From the NCBI GenBank assembly GCA_018261615.1, contig JAGTSE010000020.1:1-64000 (forward strand): 64,000 nt of DNA, read 5' to 3'. The notes under the pieces were generated by a model. That model was not told where the DNA came from. It saw nothing but the letters and a program-made list of their open reading frames with translations, and searched no databases. A program made the position numbers and the translations under genes. Shown one piece after another: positions 23,224-36,250 of the stretch. Numbering within the stretch: the stretch's first letter is position 1; the number at the start of each line of letters is the position of its first letter. The stretch comes from Pseudomonadota bacterium (lineage in GTDB: Bacteria; Pseudomonadota; Gammaproteobacteria; Enterobacterales; Enterobacteriaceae).

Positions 23224-25581
23224 GTGGCGCAGGCGCGAGAAGGCTTTTTATTAACCCGGCACTGGCGGGATACCCCTGGCGGCACCGAGGTGGAATTCTG
23301 GCTGGCGACAGATAACGGCCCGTTGCGCGTTGTGCTGCCACCACAGGAGTCGGTAGCCTTTATCCCCGCCGCGCAAGTGGAAATGGCCCGCCGACTGTTA
23401 AGCAATGAAAAACAGTGGCGGCTCACACCGCTCGAACTGTGCGATTTCCACCGCCAGCCTGTGTTCGGCCTCTATTGCCGTGCTCATCGTCAGCTGATGC
23501 GCCTGGAAAAGCTGCTGCGCGAAGGCGGCGTAACGCTCTACGAAGCCGATGTTCGTCCGCCAGAGCGCTTTCTGATGGAGCGCTTTATCACCGCGCCGGT
23601 ATGGGTAGATGGCGAAACACAGGGTGACGCGCTGATCAATGCACGCCTCAAACCCAATCCCCACTATCGCCCGCCGCTGAAATGGGTGTCGCTGGATATC
23701 GAAACCAGCCGCCACGGCGAGCTTTACTGCATCGGTCTGGAAGGCTGCGGCCAGCGTACAGTCTATATGCTGGGGCCGGAAAACGGCAGCGCGCAGGGGC
23801 TGGATTTTGAGCTGGAGTATGTCGCCAGCCGCCCACAGCTGCTGGAAAAACTCAACGCCTGGTTCGCCGCGCACGACCCGGATGTCATCATCGGCTGGAA
23901 CGTGGTGCAGTTCGATCTGCGCGTACTGCAAAAAAGCGCCGAGCGTTACCGTGTACCGCTCAGCCTTGGACGACGCGGCAGCGAGCTGGAGTGGCGCGAA
24001 CACGGTTTTAAAAACGGCGTCTTCTTCGCGCAGGCCGCCGGTCGGCTGATTATCGACGGCATTGAAGCGCTGAAGTCCGCTTTCTGGAATTTCTCATCTT
24101 TTTCACTGGAAGCGGTATCGCAGGAGCTGCTCGGCGAAGGCAAAGCCATCGACAACCCGTGGGATCGGATGGACGAGATTGATCGCCGGTTCGCCGAGAA
24201 TAAACCGGCGCTCGCCACCTATAACCTGAAAGATTGCGAGCTGGTGACGCGCATCTTCCATAAAACGGAGATTCTGCCGTTTCTGCTGGAGCGCGCCACG
24301 GTCAACGGATTGCCGGTAGACCGACACGGCGGTTCGGTCGCCGCTTTCAGCCATCTCTATTTTCCACGCATGCACCGCGCAGGTTTCGTGGCGCCGAATC
24401 TCGGTGATGTGCCTCCACAGGCAAGTCCTGGCGGCTACGTGATGGATTCCCGTCCGGGGCTCTACGATTCGGTGCTGGTGCTGGATTACAAAAGCCTTTA
24501 TCCCTCGATTATCCGTACCTTTCTCATCGATCCGGTCGGTCTGGTGGAAGGCATGGCGCAGCCGGAGCCCGAGTACAGCACTGAAGGCTTCCTTGGTGCG
24601 TGGTTTTCCCGTGAGAAACACTGCCTGCCGGAGATTGTCGGCCAAATCTGGAACGGGCGCGATGATGCCAAACGACAGGGTAATAAACCGCTGTCGCAGG
24701 CATTAAAGATTATCATGAACGCCTTTTACGGCGTGCTCGGCACCAGCGCGTGCCGCTTTTTCGATCCCCGACTGGCGTCATCGATCACCATGCGTGGCCA
24801 TCAAATCATGCGCCAGACCAAAGCGCTGATTGAAGAACAGGGCTTTAATGTCATTTACGGCGATACCGATTCAACCTTCGTCTGGCTGAAGAGGGCGCAC
24901 AGCGAAGAAGAGGCGGCGCGCATCGGTAAATCACTGGTGGAACATGTCAACGCATGGTGGGCGGCGCATTTGCAAAATGAGGGGCTGAAGAGCGTGCTGG
25001 AGCTGGAGTTTGAAACCCACTTCTGCCGCTTTCTGATGCCGACCATTCGCGGCACTGAGCAGGGCAGTAAAAAACGCTACGCAGGGCTGATTCAAGAAGG
25101 TGATAACCAGCGCATGGTGTTTAAGGGGCTGGAAACGGTGCGCACCGACTGGACACCACTGGCGCAGCAGTTTCAGCAAACGCTCTATCTGCGCGTATTT
25201 CGTAACGAACCGTATCAGGATTACGTACGGGAGACGATCACCAGCCTGATGGCGGGCGAACTGGATGAACAACTGGTCTACCGTAAACGTCTGCGCCGCG
25301 CGCTGGGCGAGTATGAACGCAATGTGCCGCCGCATGTACGTGCTGCCCGGCTGGCCGATGAGGAGAACGTCAAACGCGGCCGCCCGGTGCAATATCAGAA
25401 TCGCGGCACGATTAAATACGTCTGGACCACCAGCGGCCCTGAGCCGGTGGATTATCAGCGCTCGCCGCTCGATTATGATCACTATCTCAGTAAACAGTTA
25501 CAGCCGGTCGCTGACGGAATTCTCCCTTTCATCGACGACGATTTTGCTACACTTCTTACGGGGCAACTGGGGCTGTTTTAA
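23224..25581 (+). CDS. polB: DNA polymerase II
   Basis: A 785-residue family B polymerase with 3'-5' proofreading, induced in the SOS response for replication restart and some lesion bypass. The exonuclease motifs SLDIETS (Exo I, about 156), [12 protein letters not shown] (Exo II) and YNLKDCELV (Exo III) are present. The polymerase motifs [10 protein letters not shown] (motif A), [12 protein letters not shown] (motif B) and YGDTDSTFV (motif C) are intact. It starts at GTG 23224 behind GAGAACGC. A LexA box and TATAAT lie just upstream. Confidence 0.97.
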   Translation: MAQAREGFLLTRHWRDTPGGTEVEFWLATDNGPLRVVLPPQESVAFIPAAQVEMARRLLSNEKQWRLTPLELCDFHRQPVFGLYCRAHRQLMRLEKLLREGGVTLYEADVRPPERFLMERFITAPVWVDGETQGDALINARLKPNPHYRPPLKWVSLDIETSRHGELYCIGLEGCGQRTVYMLGPENGSAQGLDFELEYVASRPQLLEKLNAWFAAHDPDVIIGWNVVQFDLRVLQKSAERYRVPLSLGRRGSELEWREHGFKNGVFFAQAAGRLIIDGIEALKSAFWNFSSFSLEAVSQELLGEGKAIDNPWDRMDEIDRRFAENKPALATYNLKDCELVTRIFHKTEILPFLLERATVNGLPVDRHGGSVAAFSHLYFPRMHRAGFVAPNLGDVPPQASPGGYVMDSRPGLYDSVLVLDYKSLYPSIIRTFLIDPVGLVEGMAQPEPEYSTEGFLGAWFSREKHCLPEIVGQIWNGRDDAKRQGNKPLSQALKIIMNAFYGVLGTSACRFFDPRLASSITMRGHQIMRQTKALIEEQGFNVIYGDTDSTFVWLKRAHSEEEAARIGKSLVEHVNAWWAAHLQNEGLKSVLELEFETHFCRFLMPTIRGTEQGSKKRYAGLIQEGDNQRMVFKGLETVRTDWTPLAQQFQQTLYLRVFRNEPYQDYVRETITSLMAGELDEQLVYRKRLRRALGEYERNVPPHVRAARLADEENVKRGRPVQYQNRGTIKYVWTTSGPEPVDYQRSPLDYDHYLSKQLQPVADGILPFIDDDFATLLTGQLGLF

Positions 25582-25741
25582 TGGAGCATTTGCACTAAAG
25601 CTACACTTTTCAGGCTATACGAATGTAACGTCATCCAGTACCATAGCGCCCTTCCTTTTTCTGGTCCCAATTCTGTTCGCGCCCGCCTCCCTTCAGGCGG
25701 TGACGAGCTATTGCCTGCAATTTGAGATATAGAGTTCATTT

Positions 25742-28648
25742 ATGCCCTTTACACTTGGTCAACGCTGGATTAGCGACACGGAAAGCGAACTCGGACTTGG
25801 TACAGTCGTTGCCATCGATGCACGCACGGTCACGCTCCTTTTTCCCGCCACCGGAGAAAATCGTCTGTATGCCCGTAGCGATTCCCCGGTTACCCGCGTC
25901 ATGTTCAATCCCGGCGATACGGTTACCAGCCATGAAGGCTGGCAGTTAACGATTGAAGACGTAAAAGAAGAAAACGGACTGCTTGCCTATACCGGAACGC
26001 GTCTGGATACTCAAGAAAACGACGTTATCCTGCGCGAAGTGCTGCTCGACAGCAAACTGGTGTTCAGCAAACCACAGGATCGCCTGTTTGCCGGGCAGAT
26101 CGACCGTATGGACCGTTTTGCGCTGCGTTTTCGCGCCCGCAACTATCAAAGTGCGCAATACCGTATGCCATGGAGCGGCCTGCGTGGCCAGCGCACTAAC
26201 CTCATCCCTCATCAACTGCACATCGCTCACGATGTGGGTCGCCGCTATGCGCCGCGCGTGCTACTGGCGGATGAAGTCGGTCTCGGGAAAACCATTGAAG
26301 CCGGGATGATCCTGCATCAACAACTGCTCTCTGGCGCAGCGGAACGTGTGCTGATTGTAGTACCGGAGACCCTGCAACACCAGTGGCTGGTGGAGATGTT
26401 ACGTCGCTTCAACCTACGCTTCGCCCTGTTCGACGATGAACGCTATGCCGAAGCGCAACACGATGCAGACAACCCGTTTGAGACCGAACAGTTGGTGATC
26501 TGCTCCCTCGATTTTGTACGCCGCAGCAAGCAGCGCCTCGAGCATCTTTGCGATGCGGAGTGGGATCTGCTGGTGGTGGACGAAGCGCATCACCTGGTGT
26601 GGAGCGAAAACGAAGCCAGCCGCGAATATCTGGCTATCGAACAACTGGCCGGGCGCGTACCGGGCATTTTGCTGCTGACCGCCACGCCGGAACAACTGGG
26701 CATGGAGAGCCACTTTGCCCGTCTGCGCCTGCTTGATCCAAACCGTTTCCATGACTTTGCCCAGTTTGTCGAAGAGCAGAAAAACTATCGCCCTGTCGCC
26801 GATGCAGTGGCGCTACTGCTGGCAGGCGCACGGCTTAGCAATGACGATATGAATACGCTGAGCGATCTGGTGGGCGAACAGGATATTGAGCCGCTGCTGC
26901 AAACTGCCAATAGCGACCACGACGGTGCAGCCGATGCGCGCCAGGAACTGATCACCATGCTGATGGACAGACACGGCACCAGCCGCGTGCTGTTCCGTAA
27001 CACCCGCAACGGTGTGAAAGGCTTCCCGAAACGCGAACTGCATACGGTTAAATTGCCACTGCCGACCCAGTATCAAACCGCCATTAAAGTTTCTGGCATT
27101 ATGGGCGCGCGCAAGAGTCTGGAAGAACGCGCCCGCGACATGCTCTATCCGGAACAGATTTATCAGGAATTCGAAGGCGATAACGGCACCTGGTGGAACT
27201 TCGACCCTCGCGTAGAGTGGTTAATGGGCCACCTGACCAGCCATCGCTCCCAGAAAGTACTGGTGATCTGCGCCAAAGCAGCGACCGCGCTGCAACTGGA
27301 ACAGGTTCTACGCGAACGCGAAGGCATTCGCGCGGCAGTGTTCCATGAAGGTATGTCGATTATCGAACGCGATCGTGCAGCCGCGTGGTTTGGCGAAGAA
27401 GACAGCGGTGCGCAGGTACTGCTGTGCTCGGAGATTGGCTCTGAAGGCCGTAACTTCCAGTTCGCCAGCCATCTGGTGATGTTCGATCTGCCGTTTAACC
27501 CGGATCTGCTGGAGCAGCGTATCGGTCGTCTGGATCGTATCGGCCAGGCGCATGATATTCAGATCCATGTGCCTTATCTGGAGAAAACCGCGCAGTCCGT
27601 ACTGGTTCGCTGGTATCACGAAGGGCTGGATGCCTTTGAACATACCTGCCCGACCGGCCGCACGATTTACGACAGCGTCCACGATGAGCTGATTAACTAT
27701 CTGGCCGCGCCGGAAAACACCGACGGGTTTGAGCAGTTGATCAAATCCTGCCGCGAGCAGCATGACGCGCTGAAAGCGCAGCTGGAACAAGGGCGTGACC
27801 GTCTGCTGGAGATCCACTCTAATGGCGGTGAAAAAGCGCAAGCCCTGGCAGAAAGTATTGCAGAGCAGGATGATGACACCGCGCTTATCACCTTCGCCAT
27901 GAACCTGTTTGATATTGTGGGTATTAACCAGGACGATCGCGGCGAAAACATGATCGTCCTGACGCCGTCCGATCATATGCTGGTGCCGGATTTTCCGGGC
28001 CTGCCGGAAGATGGCTGCACCATCACTTTCGATCGCGATGTCGCGCTCTCCCGCGAGGATGCGCAGTTCATCACCTGGGAACATCCGCTGATCCGCAACG
28101 GTCTGGATCTGATCCTCTCCGGCGACACTGGCAGCAGTACCATTTCGCTGCTGAAAAACAAAGCGCTGCCGGTCGGTACGCTGTTGCTGGAATTGATCTA
28201 CGTCGTGGAAGCGCAGGCGCCGAAACAGCTACAGCTTAACCGCTTCCTGCCGCCAACGCCGATCCGCCTGCTGGTTGATAAAAATGGCACCAACCTGGCC
28301 GGACAGGTTGAGTTTGAGAGTTTCAACCGTCAACTCAGCGCTGTGAACCGCCATACCGGCAGTAAGCTGGTGAATGCGGTGCATCAGGATGTACACAACA
28401 TTCTGCAAAAAGGTGAAATGCAGGTTGAGCGCGCAGCGCGTACGCTGATTGATGCCGCCCACAGCGAAGCAGACGAGAAACTCTCTGCTGAACTGTCGCG
28501 TCTGGAAGCACTGCGTGCGGTTAACCCGAACATTCGTGACGATGAACTGGCTGCTATTGAAAGTAATCGCCAGCAAGTGCTAGAAAGCCTGGATCAGGCA
28601 AGCTGGCGACTGGACGCATTGCGTCTGATCGTTGTGACACATCAATAA
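25742..28648 (+). CDS. rapA: RNA polymerase-associated ATPase RapA
   Basis: A 968-residue Swi2/Snf2 ATPase that binds RNA polymerase and helps it recycle after termination, the same length as in E. coli. Two N-terminal Tudor-like domains (1-110) precede the helicase core. Walker A is [12 protein letters not shown] (about 174-185), the DEAH box is [10 protein letters not shown], and later motifs include [22 protein letters not shown] and [13 protein letters not shown]. It lies 160 bases after polB, in which I see no separate gene. rluA follows after 11 bases. Confidence 0.97.
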   Translation: MPFTLGQRWISDTESELGLGTVVAIDARTVTLLFPATGENRLYARSDSPVTRVMFNPGDTVTSHEGWQLTIEDVKEENGLLAYTGTRLDTQENDVILREVLLDSKLVFSKPQDRLFAGQIDRMDRFALRFRARNYQSAQYRMPWSGLRGQRTNLIPHQLHIAHDVGRRYAPRVLLADEVGLGKTIEAGMILHQQLLSGAAERVLIVVPETLQHQWLVEMLRRFNLRFALFDDERYAEAQHDADNPFETEQLVICSLDFVRRSKQRLEHLCDAEWDLLVVDEAHHLVWSENEASREYLAIEQLAGRVPGILLLTATPEQLGMESHFARLRLLDPNRFHDFAQFVEEQKNYRPVADAVALLLAGARLSNDDMNTLSDLVGEQDIEPLLQTANSDHDGAADARQELITMLMDRHGTSRVLFRNTRNGVKGFPKRELHTVKLPLPTQYQTAIKVSGIMGARKSLEERARDMLYPEQIYQEFEGDNGTWWNFDPRVEWLMGHLTSHRSQKVLVICAKAATALQLEQVLREREGIRAAVFHEGMSIIERDRAAAWFGEEDSGAQVLLCSEIGSEGRNFQFASHLVMFDLPFNPDLLEQRIGRLDRIGQAHDIQIHVPYLEKTAQSVLVRWYHEGLDAFEHTCPTGRTIYDSVHDELINYLAAPENTDGFEQLIKSCREQHDALKAQLEQGRDRLLEIHSNGGEKAQALAESIAEQDDDTALITFAMNLFDIVGINQDDRGENMIVLTPSDHMLVPDFPGLPEDGCTITFDRDVALSREDAQFITWEHPLIRNGLDLILSGDTGSSTISLLKNKALPVGTLLLELIYVVEAQAPKQLQLNRFLPPTPIRLLVDKNGTNLAGQVEFESFNRQLSAVNRHTGSKLVNAVHQDVHNILQKGEMQVERAARTLIDAAHSEADEKLSAELSRLEALRAVNPNIRDDELAAIESNRQQVLESLDQASWRLDALRLIVVTHQ

Positions 28649-28659
28649 CGGAGCTGTTT

Positions 28660-29319
28660 ATGGTGATGGAGCCTTACAATCCGCCGCAGGATCCCTGGCT
28701 GGTTATTCTCTATCAGGATGAGCACATTATGGTCGTCAACAAGCCCAGCGGCTTGTTGTCGGTTCCGGGTCGTCTTGATGAGCACAAAGACAGTGTGATG
28801 ACGCGTATTCAGCGCGACTTTCCGCAGGCTGAATCCGTGCATCGACTGGATATGGCCACCAGCGGCGTGATTGTGGTGGCTCTGACCAAAAATGCAGAAC
28901 GTGAGCTAAAGCGCCAGTTCCGCGAGCGCGAGCCGAAAAAGCAGTATCTGGCGCGCATCTGGGGCCACCCGGAGAAAGCGGAAGGGTTGGTGGATTTACC
29001 GCTGATTTGCGACTGGCCGAATCGCCCGAAGCAGAAAGTGTGTTACGAAACCGGCAAAGCGGCGCAGACTGAGTATGAAGTGTTGTCGCTGGATGATGAC
29101 GGTAACGCCCGCGTGCGGCTAAAGCCGATTACGGGTCGCTCGCATCAACTGCGTGTGCATATGCTGGCTATTGGTCATCCGATTCTCGGTGACCGCTTTT
29201 ATGCGCCGCCGCAAGCGCTGGCGCTGGCGCCGCGTTTACAGTTACATGCCGAAACACTGACGATTACCCATCCGGAATTCGGCAATAGCATGACGTTCAA
29301 AGCTCCGGTAGATTTTTAA
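28660..29319 (+). CDS. rluA: Dual-specificity pseudouridine synthase RluA
   Basis: A 219-residue enzyme that makes pseudouridine 746 in 23S rRNA and 32 in some tRNAs. The catalytic aspartate is Asp64 in HRLDMATSG. It is the same length as E. coli RluA, with ITGRSHQLRVHMLAIGHPILGD-type C-terminal motif II/III. It is co-directional with rapA at 11 bases and so is likely co-transcribed. A bidirectional hairpin follows. Confidence 0.97.
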   Translation: MVMEPYNPPQDPWLVILYQDEHIMVVNKPSGLLSVPGRLDEHKDSVMTRIQRDFPQAESVHRLDMATSGVIVVALTKNAERELKRQFREREPKKQYLARIWGHPEKAEGLVDLPLICDWPNRPKQKVCYETGKAAQTEYEVLSLDDDGNARVRLKPITGRSHQLRVHMLAIGHPILGDRFYAPPQALALAPRLQLHAETLTITHPEFGNSMTFKAPVDF

Positions 29320-29322
29320 TAC

Positions 29323-29349
29323 ACTCCCCCGACCGCGTGCCGGGGGAGT
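29323..29349. terminator. Bidirectional terminator between rluA and djlA
   Basis: ACTCCCCCG and CGGGGGAGT form a nine-pair stem between the convergent stops of rluA and djlA. The T run is poor on both sides, so strength is uncertain. Confidence 0.65.
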
Positions 29350-29356
29350 CTTACGC

Positions 29357-30181
29357 TTAGCGAAAACCCTTCTGCTCACGAATTAGCTCGTAAGCTTTCT
29401 GAATTTCCTGCGCTTTTTGTTTTGCCATCTCCATCATCTCCGGCGGCAAACCTTTTGCCACCAGCTTGTCCGGATGGTGCTCGCCCATCAATTTACGGTA
29501 AGCGCGCTTGATGGTTGTAGCATCGTCTGTCGGTTTCACGCCCAGCACATTACAGGCATCTTCCAGCGTCGGACCACGCTGCGCCTGCTGCCAGCCGCCG
29601 TTACCGCCTGCCTGCTGCTGATAATGGTAACCGCCGCCAAACTGTGCGCCACCCTGCATCATGCGCAGGAACTGATCGAATTGCAGGCGCGAGATACCCA
29701 GCTCCTCAGCAATCACATACAACACGTCGCGTTCGCTAGGGTGCAGGGATCCATCGGCAAAGGCGGCCTGAATTTGAATTTCCAGAAACATCCGAATCAA
29801 ATCGAAGCGGCCAAAACAGACGCTGCGGAACTGACGCATCTTGTCGCGAAGCGGGTAATTATCCGCTTTACCGTCGCGAAACGCGCGTTGTGCCGCCGTA
29901 CGCGACTCGCCATGCAGATTCATACGATCCATAAAAAGGCTGGCGACCTGGATATCAGCTTCGGTGACGCGACCTTTCGATTTGGTCAGATGCCCCATCA
30001 CCTCAAAGGTAGTGGCGAAGAACAGCGACTGACGTTCACGCTGGTTAGCAAACCAGGCCATTTTACGGCTGCGCGCCTTATCAAACATATGACCGATAAT
30101 CAGCCCCAGAACCGCGCCCCAAAAGCCGCCGCCCATGAAAAGAGCGATGACCACACCAACCACTTTTCCCCAATACTGCAT
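29357..30181 (-). CDS. djlA: Membrane-anchored co-chaperone DjlA
   Basis: A 274-residue type III J-domain protein. A single N-terminal membrane segment (about residues 5-32) with glycines on one face anchors it. A TerB-like central domain (about 55-160) follows, then a Gly/Gln-rich linker ([17 protein letters not shown]), and a C-terminal J domain with HHPDKL holds the HPD that stimulates DnaK. The E. coli protein has 271 residues and affects capsule regulation through Rcs. It diverges from lptD. Confidence 0.95.
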   Translation of the reverse strand: MQYWGKVVGVVIALFMGGGFWGAVLGLIIGHMFDKARSRKMAWFANQRERQSLFFATTFEVMGHLTKSKGRVTEADIQVASLFMDRMNLHGESRTAAQRAFRDGKADNYPLRDKMRQFRSVCFGRFDLIRMFLEIQIQAAFADGSLHPSERDVLYVIAEELGISRLQFDQFLRMMQGGAQFGGGYHYQQQAGGNGGWQQAQRGPTLEDACNVLGVKPTDDATTIKRAYRKLMGEHHPDKLVAKGLPPEMMEMAKQKAQEIQKAYELIREQKGFR

Positions 30182-30377
30182 ATACTCCCCAAATCGTCAT
30201 GCCGTCGGCTAAAATTTGCTTTATCATACCCGTCATTCTATGCCATGCACAGGCGCAGTCTTCTCTCCCTGGCTCGAACGCGGGCAGGATTAAAACTAGC
30301 GTTGCAAAGGCGAGTAAGTTAGTCTCAGACCGTTTGCCAGCGTAAAGCCACAGATGACGGAACAACAAATACAACGT

Positions 30378-32720
30378 ATGAAAAAACGTATCCCCACCCT
30401 CCTGGCCACCATGATTGGCTCCGCCCTTTATAGTCAACAGGGAATGGCAGCCGATCTTGCCTCGCAGTGTATGCTTGGTATCCCCAGCTACAATCGCTCG
30501 CTGGTACAGGGTGATACCAATAACCTGCCAGTGACGATTAATGCCGATCACGCAAAAGGTAATTATCCTGACGACGCCGTGTTTACCGGCAATGTAGATA
30601 TTAATCAGGGTAATAGCCGCTTACAGGCCGATGAAGTTCAGCTTCACCAGTTGCAGCCGGAAGGCCAGACAGATCCGGTACGCACAGTGGATGCCCTGGG
30701 TAATGTGCACTATGACGATAACCAGGTCATCCTGAAAGGTCCTAAAGCCTGGTCAAACCTGAATACCAAAGACACCAACGTCTGGCAGGGTGATTACCAG
30801 ATGGTGGGTCGCCAGGGGCGTGGCACCGCCGACCTGATGAAACAGCGCGGGCAAAACCGCTATACGATTCTGGATAACGGCTCCTTTACCTCCTGCTTGC
30901 CGGGTTCTGACACCTGGAGCGTCGTGGGTAGCGAAGTGATTCAGGATCGCCAGGAGCAGGTTGCGGAGATCTGGAACGCGCGCTTTAAACTCGGCCCCGT
31001 GCCAGTGTTCTATAGCCCGTACTTGCAGTTGCCGATCGGTGACAAACGCCGTTCCGGTTTCTTGATCCCGAATGCCAAGTACAGCACCAGTAATTACTTC
31101 GAGTTTTACCTGCCGTACTACTGGAACATTGCGCCAAATATGGATGCGACCATCACGCCGCACTACATCCATAAACGTGGCAATATTCAGTGGCAAAACG
31201 AATTCCGCTATCTGACACAGGCCGGGAGTGGCCTGGTTGAATTTGACTATTTGCCATCTGACAACGTCTACCAAAATGATTATCCGGCAGAGAGCAACCG
31301 CCACCGCTGGTTATTTTACTGGCAGCACTCTGGCGTGATGGATCAGGTGTGGCGTTTTAATGCCAACTACACCAAAGTCAGTGATCCTTACTACTTTAAT
31401 GACTTCACATCAAATTACGGTTCCAGTACCGATGGTTACGCGACCCAGATTTTTAGTGTGGGTTACGGGGTGGAAAACTTTGACGCCACGGTATCGACTA
31501 AACAGTTCCAGGTATTTAACCGCGAAAACAGTAACTCCTACGCGGCTCTGCCGCAGTTGGATGTGAACTGGTACCACAATGACCTTGGGCCATTTGACTT
31601 AAGGGTGTATGGCCAGGCGGTTCATTTCACAAATACTAACGCTAACTATCCGGAAGCGACGCGTGTTCATCTGGAGCCGACGTTAAGTCTGCCCATCTCC
31701 AATGACTGGAGCAGCCTGAATACCGAGGTGAAAATGCTGGCGACCCACTACCAGCAGAGCAATCTGGATGATTACAACGCAAGTAATAACACGGATTACA
31801 AAGAGACGGTCAACCGCGTCATGCCGCAATTTAAGATGGACGGCAAGATGGTGTTTGAACGTGATATGAACTGGGCGGAAGGTTATACCCAGACGCTGGA
31901 GCCACGCGCGCAGTATCTGTATGTACCGTATCGCGATCAGAGTTATATCAACAACTACGACTCAACGCTCTTACAATCCGACTACAGCGGGTTATTCCGC
32001 GATCGCACCTACGGCGGGCTTGACCGTATCGCCTCCGCAAATCAGGTTACCTCCGGCGTCACAACACGCATTTATGATGATGCGGCAGTTGAACGTTTTA
32101 ACGTTTCTGTTGGTCAAATCTACTATTTCACCGAGTCCCGCACCGGTGATGACAACATTAACTGGGAGAAAGACAACAAAACGGGGTCGTTGGTTTGGGC
32201 GGGTGATACCTACTGGCGTATCTCGGATCGTTGGGGTCTGCGCGGCGGCGTGCAGTATGACACACGTCTGAATGCCATCGCCAACAGCAGTTCATCACTG
32301 GAATACCGTCGTGATGAAGACCGTATGCTGCAACTGAGCTACCGTTACGCCAGCCCGGAATACATTCAGGCAACGCTGCCAAGCTACGCGACTGCCACGC
32401 AGTATAAAGATGGTATTTCGCAGGTAGGTACTGCAGGAAGCTGGCCGATTGCCGACCGCTGGTCGATCGTCGGGGCTTACTATTTCGACACCAATACACA
32501 CAAATCCGCTGACCAGATGGTTGGATTGCAGTACAACTCCTGCTGTTATGCTCTCCGCGTCGGCTATGAGCGGAAAATTAACGGCTGGCAAAATAACCAA
32601 AGCAAGTATGACAACGTCATCGGTTTCAACATTGAGCTGCGCGGTCTGAGTTCAAACTACGGTTTGGGTACGCCACAAATGCTGCGATCAAACATTCTGC
32701 CGTATCGTAGTTCAATGTGA
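30378..32720 (+). CDS. lptD: LPS assembly outer membrane protein LptD
   Basis: A 780-residue outer membrane translocon that, with LptE, inserts lipopolysaccharide into the outer leaflet. A signal peptide ([20 protein letters not shown]..., about 24 residues) precedes an OstA/LptA-like periplasmic domain (about 50-200) and a large C-terminal beta-barrel. The four cysteines that form two long-range disulfides are present: SQCML, TSCLP and the CC pair in [14 protein letters not shown] start at the ATG at 30378, which matches E. coli; an upstream in-frame ATG at 30354 adds eight unlikely residues. Confidence 0.97.
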   Translation: MKKRIPTLLATMIGSALYSQQGMAADLASQCMLGIPSYNRSLVQGDTNNLPVTINADHAKGNYPDDAVFTGNVDINQGNSRLQADEVQLHQLQPEGQTDPVRTVDALGNVHYDDNQVILKGPKAWSNLNTKDTNVWQGDYQMVGRQGRGTADLMKQRGQNRYTILDNGSFTSCLPGSDTWSVVGSEVIQDRQEQVAEIWNARFKLGPVPVFYSPYLQLPIGDKRRSGFLIPNAKYSTSNYFEFYLPYYWNIAPNMDATITPHYIHKRGNIQWQNEFRYLTQAGSGLVEFDYLPSDNVYQNDYPAESNRHRWLFYWQHSGVMDQVWRFNANYTKVSDPYYFNDFTSNYGSSTDGYATQIFSVGYGVENFDATVSTKQFQVFNRENSNSYAALPQLDVNWYHNDLGPFDLRVYGQAVHFTNTNANYPEATRVHLEPTLSLPISNDWSSLNTEVKMLATHYQQSNLDDYNASNNTDYKETVNRVMPQFKMDGKMVFERDMNWAEGYTQTLEPRAQYLYVPYRDQSYINNYDSTLLQSDYSGLFRDRTYGGLDRIASANQVTSGVTTRIYDDAAVERFNVSVGQIYYFTESRTGDDNINWEKDNKTGSLVWAGDTYWRISDRWGLRGGVQYDTRLNAIANSSSSLEYRRDEDRMLQLSYRYASPEYIQATLPSYATATQYKDGISQVGTAGSWPIADRWSIVGAYYFDTNTHKSADQMVGLQYNSCCYALRVGYERKINGWQNNQSKYDNVIGFNIELRGLSSNYGLGTPQMLRSNILPYRSSM

Positions 32721-32773
32721 TCTGTTTGATTTGCAACGTAATCCGCATTGCGGTTAATTGAAATGGAAAAGCT

Positions 32774-34060
32774 ATGAAGAACTGGAAAACGCTGCTTCTC
32801 GGTATCGCTATGGTTGCGAATACCAGTTTTGCTGCGCCTCAGGTTGTTGATAAAGTCGCTGCAGTCGTCAATAACGGCGTAGTGCTTGAAAGTGACGTTG
32901 ATAGCATGATGCAGTCCGTAAAGGCCAATGCAGGCCAGGCGGGTCAGCAGTTGCCAGATGACGCCACACTGCGCCATCAGATCCTTGAACGACTGATCAT
33001 GGATCAAATCATTCTGCAGATGGGCACCAAAATGGGTGTTAAAGTGACGGACGAGCAGCTTGATGCCGCTATCGCCGACATTGCCAAACAGAACAAAATG
33101 TCTATGGATCAATTGCGTAGCCGTCTGGCTTACGATGGGGTGAATTACAACACCTATCGCAACCAGATCCGCAAAGAGATGATCATTTCTGAAGTGCGTA
33201 ACGGCGAAGTGCGCCGTCGCGTGACGGTTCTGCCGCAGGAAGTAGATGCCCTGGCGCAGCAGGTGGGGAACCAGAACGATGCCGGCACCGAACTGAACCT
33301 GAGCCACATCCTGATCCCGCTGCCGGAAAATCCGACGTCGGATCAAGTTAACGAAGCTGAAAGCCAGGCGCGTTCGATTGTCGATCAAGCGCGTAAAGGC
33401 AGTGATTTCGGCAAGCTGGCGATCACCTACTCTGCCGATCAGCAGGCGCTGAAAGGCGGCCAGATGGGTTGGGGGCGCATTCAGGAGTTGCCAAGCATCT
33501 TCGCTCAGGCGCTGAGCACAGCGAAAAAAGGCGATATTATCGGGCCGATTCGTTCCGGCGTTGGTTTCCATATCCTGAAAGTTAACGATCTGCGCGGACA
33601 GTCTCAGAACATTTCTGTAACGGAAGTTCACGCTCGTCACATCCTGCTGAAACCGTCACCCATCATGAGTGACGATCAGGCTCGCGTGAAACTGGAAGAG
33701 ATCGCGGCGGACATTAAGAGCGGTAAAACCACGTTTGCTAATGCAGCGAAAGAGTTCTCTCAGGATCCGGGTTCTGCAAACCAGGGCGGCGATCTGGGCT
33801 GGGCGGCAGCTGATATTTACGATCCAGCATTCCGCGATGCGCTGATGAAGCTGAAACGCGGCCAGATGAGCGGCCCGGTGCACTCCTCCTTCGGTTGGCA
33901 CCTGATCGAAATGCTCGATTCGCGTAACGTTGATAAAACGGACGCCGCGCAGAAAGACAGAGCGTATCGTATGCTGATGAACCGCAAGTTCTCCGAAGAA
34001 GCAGCAACCTGGATGCAGGAACAACGCGCCAGCGCCTACGTGAAAATCCTGAGTAACTAA
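32774..34060 (+). CDS. surA: Periplasmic chaperone and prolyl isomerase SurA
   Basis: A 428-residue periplasmic chaperone that escorts outer membrane proteins, LptD included. A 20-residue signal peptide ([20 protein letters not shown]) precedes the N-terminal chaperone domain. Two parvulin domains follow, around residues 172-272 ([12 protein letters not shown]) and 283-382 ([12 protein letters not shown]). It lies between its main client lptD and pdxA, which begins at the very next base after the surA stop. Confidence 0.98.
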   Translation: MKNWKTLLLGIAMVANTSFAAPQVVDKVAAVVNNGVVLESDVDSMMQSVKANAGQAGQQLPDDATLRHQILERLIMDQIILQMGTKMGVKVTDEQLDAAIADIAKQNKMSMDQLRSRLAYDGVNYNTYRNQIRKEMIISEVRNGEVRRRVTVLPQEVDALAQQVGNQNDAGTELNLSHILIPLPENPTSDQVNEAESQARSIVDQARKGSDFGKLAITYSADQQALKGGQMGWGRIQELPSIFAQALSTAKKGDIIGPIRSGVGFHILKVNDLRGQSQNISVTEVHARHILLKPSPIMSDDQARVKLEEIAADIKSGKTTFANAAKEFSQDPGSANQGGDLGWAAADIYDPAFRDALMKLKRGQMSGPVHSSFGWHLIEMLDSRNVDKTDAAQKDRAYRMLMNRKFSEEAATWMQEQRASAYVKILSN

Positions 34061-35047
34061 ATGAAAACACAGCGTGTCGTTATCACTCCCGGCGAGCCCG
34101 CCGGGATTGGTCCGGATCTGGTGGTTCAGCTCGCCCAGCGCGACTGGCCGGTTGAACTGGTTATCTGTGCAGACGCGACGCTGTTAGCAGACCGGGCAGC
34201 CCTGCTCGGTCTGCCGTTGCAGCTTAGGGATTACGATCCCGCAGTTGCTGCGGTTGCGCAGCAAGCCGGTACATTAACCGTGCTGCATCTCCCGCTACAT
34301 GCACCAGTGACGCTGGGCGTACTCAACCCTCTTAACGGCCCTTATGTTGTGGAAACCCTTGCCCGCGCCTGCGATGGCTGCCTGAACGGTGAATTTGCTG
34401 CGTTGGTAACTGGCCCGGTGCATAAAGGGGTGATCAACGACGCGGGTACGCCGTTTAGCGGGCATACAGAGTTTTTCGAGCAGCGTTCGCACGCCGCCAA
34501 AGTGGTGATGATGCTGGCCACCGAAGAGCTACGCGTTGCGCTGGCGACCACCCATTTGCCGCTCAAAGATGTAGCACAGGCCATTACGCCAGCACTGTTG
34601 CGCGAGGTTATTCGCATTCTGTACGGGGATTTACAGCAGAAATTTGGTATCCGCCATCCGCACATTCTGGTCTGCGGTCTGAATCCACACGCAGGTGAAG
34701 GCGGGCACATGGGGACGGAAGAGATCGATACGATCATTCCGGTGCTGGAAGAAATGCGGGCCAGCGGTATGAATTTGAGCGGTCCGCTACCTGCCGATAC
34801 GCTATTTCAGCCGAAATACCTTGATAATGCCGACGCCGTACTGGCGATGTACCACGATCAGGGTCTGCCCGTGCTAAAATACCAGGGCTTTGGCCGCGGC
34901 GTGAATATCACTCTCGGCTTACCTTTTATTCGCACATCCGTTGACCACGGCACCGCGCTGGAACTGGCGGGCCATGGAACAGCAGATGTCGGCAGTTTTA
35001 TTACGGCGCTTAACCTCGCCATCAAAATGATTGTTAATACTCAATGA
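34061..35047 (+). CDS. pdxA: 4-hydroxythreonine-4-phosphate dehydrogenase
   Basis: A 328-residue NAD(P)-dependent enzyme of pyridoxal phosphate synthesis. [12 protein letters not shown] starts the protein. The divalent metal histidines are in [21 protein letters not shown] and [11 protein letters not shown]. Its ATG follows the surA stop with no gap, and its end overlaps rsmA by four bases (ATGA), so expression is coupled along the operon. Confidence 0.97.
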   Translation: MKTQRVVITPGEPAGIGPDLVVQLAQRDWPVELVICADATLLADRAALLGLPLQLRDYDPAVAAVAQQAGTLTVLHLPLHAPVTLGVLNPLNGPYVVETLARACDGCLNGEFAALVTGPVHKGVINDAGTPFSGHTEFFEQRSHAAKVVMMLATEELRVALATTHLPLKDVAQAITPALLREVIRILYGDLQQKFGIRHPHILVCGLNPHAGEGGHMGTEEIDTIIPVLEEMRASGMNLSGPLPADTLFQPKYLDNADAVLAMYHDQGLPVLKYQGFGRGVNITLGLPFIRTSVDHGTALELAGHGTADVGSFITALNLAIKMIVNTQ

Positions 35048-35865
35048 CTAATCGAGTCCATCAGGGCCACTTAGCCCGTAAACGCTTCGGGCAAAACTTT
35101 CTCCACGACCAGTTCGTGATCGACAGCATCGTATCGGCCATCAACCCGCAAAAGGGTCAGGCGATGGTTGAAATCGGTCCAGGGCTTGGCGCTCTGACCG
35201 AACCGGTTGGCGAACGACTGGACAAGCTGACAGTTATCGAACTTGACCGCGATCTGGCTGCGCGCCTACAGACACATCCGTTCCTCGCGCCAAAACTGAC
35301 AATTTATCAGCAAGATGCGATGACCATGAATTTTAGCGAGCTGTCGCAAACGCTCGGCCAGCCGCTGCGTGTTTTCGGCAACCTGCCGTATAACATCTCC
35401 ACGCCATTGATGTTCCATCTGTTTAGCTATACTGATGCCATTGCCGATATGCACTTTATGTTGCAGAGAGAGGTGGTAAATCGTCTGGTTGCAGGGCCAA
35501 ACAGTAAGGCGTATGGTCGGTTAAGCGTGATGGCGCAGTACTATTGCCAGATTATTCCGGTTCTGGAAGTGCCGCCGACAGCCTTTGCGCCACCGCCGAA
35601 GGTGGATTCTGCCGTGGTTCGTCTGGTGCCGTATAGTACGTTGCCGCATCCGGTCAAAGAGATTCGCACGCTGAGCCGCATTACCACCGAAGCCTTTAAC
35701 CAGCGTCGTAAAACCATCCGCAATAGCCTCGGCAATATATTTACGGTTGAGGTGCTGGCATCGCTGGGGATCGACCCGACGATGCGCGCGGAAAATGTCT
35801 CTGTCGCGCAGTACTGTCAGTTAGCCAACTACCTGACGGAAAATGCGCCGCCGAAGGAGAGCTAA
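35044..35865 (+). CDS. rsmA: 16S rRNA dimethyladenosine transferase
   Basis: A 273-residue methyltransferase (KsgA) that dimethylates A1518 and A1519 of 16S rRNA as a late 30S assembly check. SAM motif I is [12 protein letters not shown] (about 41-52) and the catalytic motif IV is NLPYNIS (about 113-119). [11 protein letters not shown] near the start is the family signature. It is the same length as in E. coli. The frame overlaps pdxA by four bases and is followed three bases later by apaG. Confidence 0.98.
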   Translation: MTNRVHQGHLARKRFGQNFLHDQFVIDSIVSAINPQKGQAMVEIGPGLGALTEPVGERLDKLTVIELDRDLAARLQTHPFLAPKLTIYQQDAMTMNFSELSQTLGQPLRVFGNLPYNISTPLMFHLFSYTDAIADMHFMLQREVVNRLVAGPNSKAYGRLSVMAQYYCQIIPVLEVPPTAFAPPPKVDSAVVRLVPYSTLPHPVKEIRTLSRITTEAFNQRRKTIRNSLGNIFTVEVLASLGIDPTMRAENVSVAQYCQLANYLTENAPPKES

Positions 35866-35868
35866 CTC

Positions 35869-36246
35869 ATGATCAATTCGCCCCGAGTTTGTGTTCAGGT
35901 ACAAAGCGTCTACATTGAGTCTCAGTCAACCCCCGACGATGAACGTTATGTGTTTGCTTACACCATTACCATCCGGAACCTGGGGCGAACGCCTGTCCAG
36001 TTGTTGAAACGCTACTGGCTGATCACCAATGGAAATGGCCGCGAAACGGAAGTTCAGGGCGAAGGTGTAGTCGGTGAACAGCCGCACATTGAGCCGGGCG
36101 GTGAATACCAATACACCAGCGGCGCGGTTATTGAGACGCCGATGGGTACGATGCAGGGCCACTACGAAATGATCGACGCGCAGGGCACTGCGTTTCGCAT
36201 CGCCGTCCCGGTCTTCCGACTCGCTGTTCCAATACTGATTCATTAA
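35869..36246 (+). CDS. apaG: ApaG/CorD family protein
   Basis: A 125-residue fibronectin-like beta-sandwich protein, the same length as in E. coli. The conserved [20 protein letters not shown] and the glycine-rich [22 protein letters not shown] are intact. Its biochemical role is not settled; it is linked to cobalt and magnesium phenotypes in Salmonella (CorD). It sits between rsmA and apaH, four bases before the latter. Confidence 0.95.
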   Translation: MINSPRVCVQVQSVYIESQSTPDDERYVFAYTITIRNLGRTPVQLLKRYWLITNGNGRETEVQGEGVVGEQPHIEPGGEYQYTSGAVIETPMGTMQGHYEMIDAQGTAFRIAVPVFRLAVPILIH

Positions 36247-36250
36247 TCCA

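Noticed and set aside
30224..30250. An ERIC-like ATACCCGTCAT start upstream of lptD
   Set aside because: Only about 11 bases match an ERIC end and no matching opposite end is found nearby.
35044..35047. Overlapping pdxA/rsmA start as a possible frameshift error
   Set aside because: The four-base ATGA overlap is the normal coupled arrangement and both proteins are full length.
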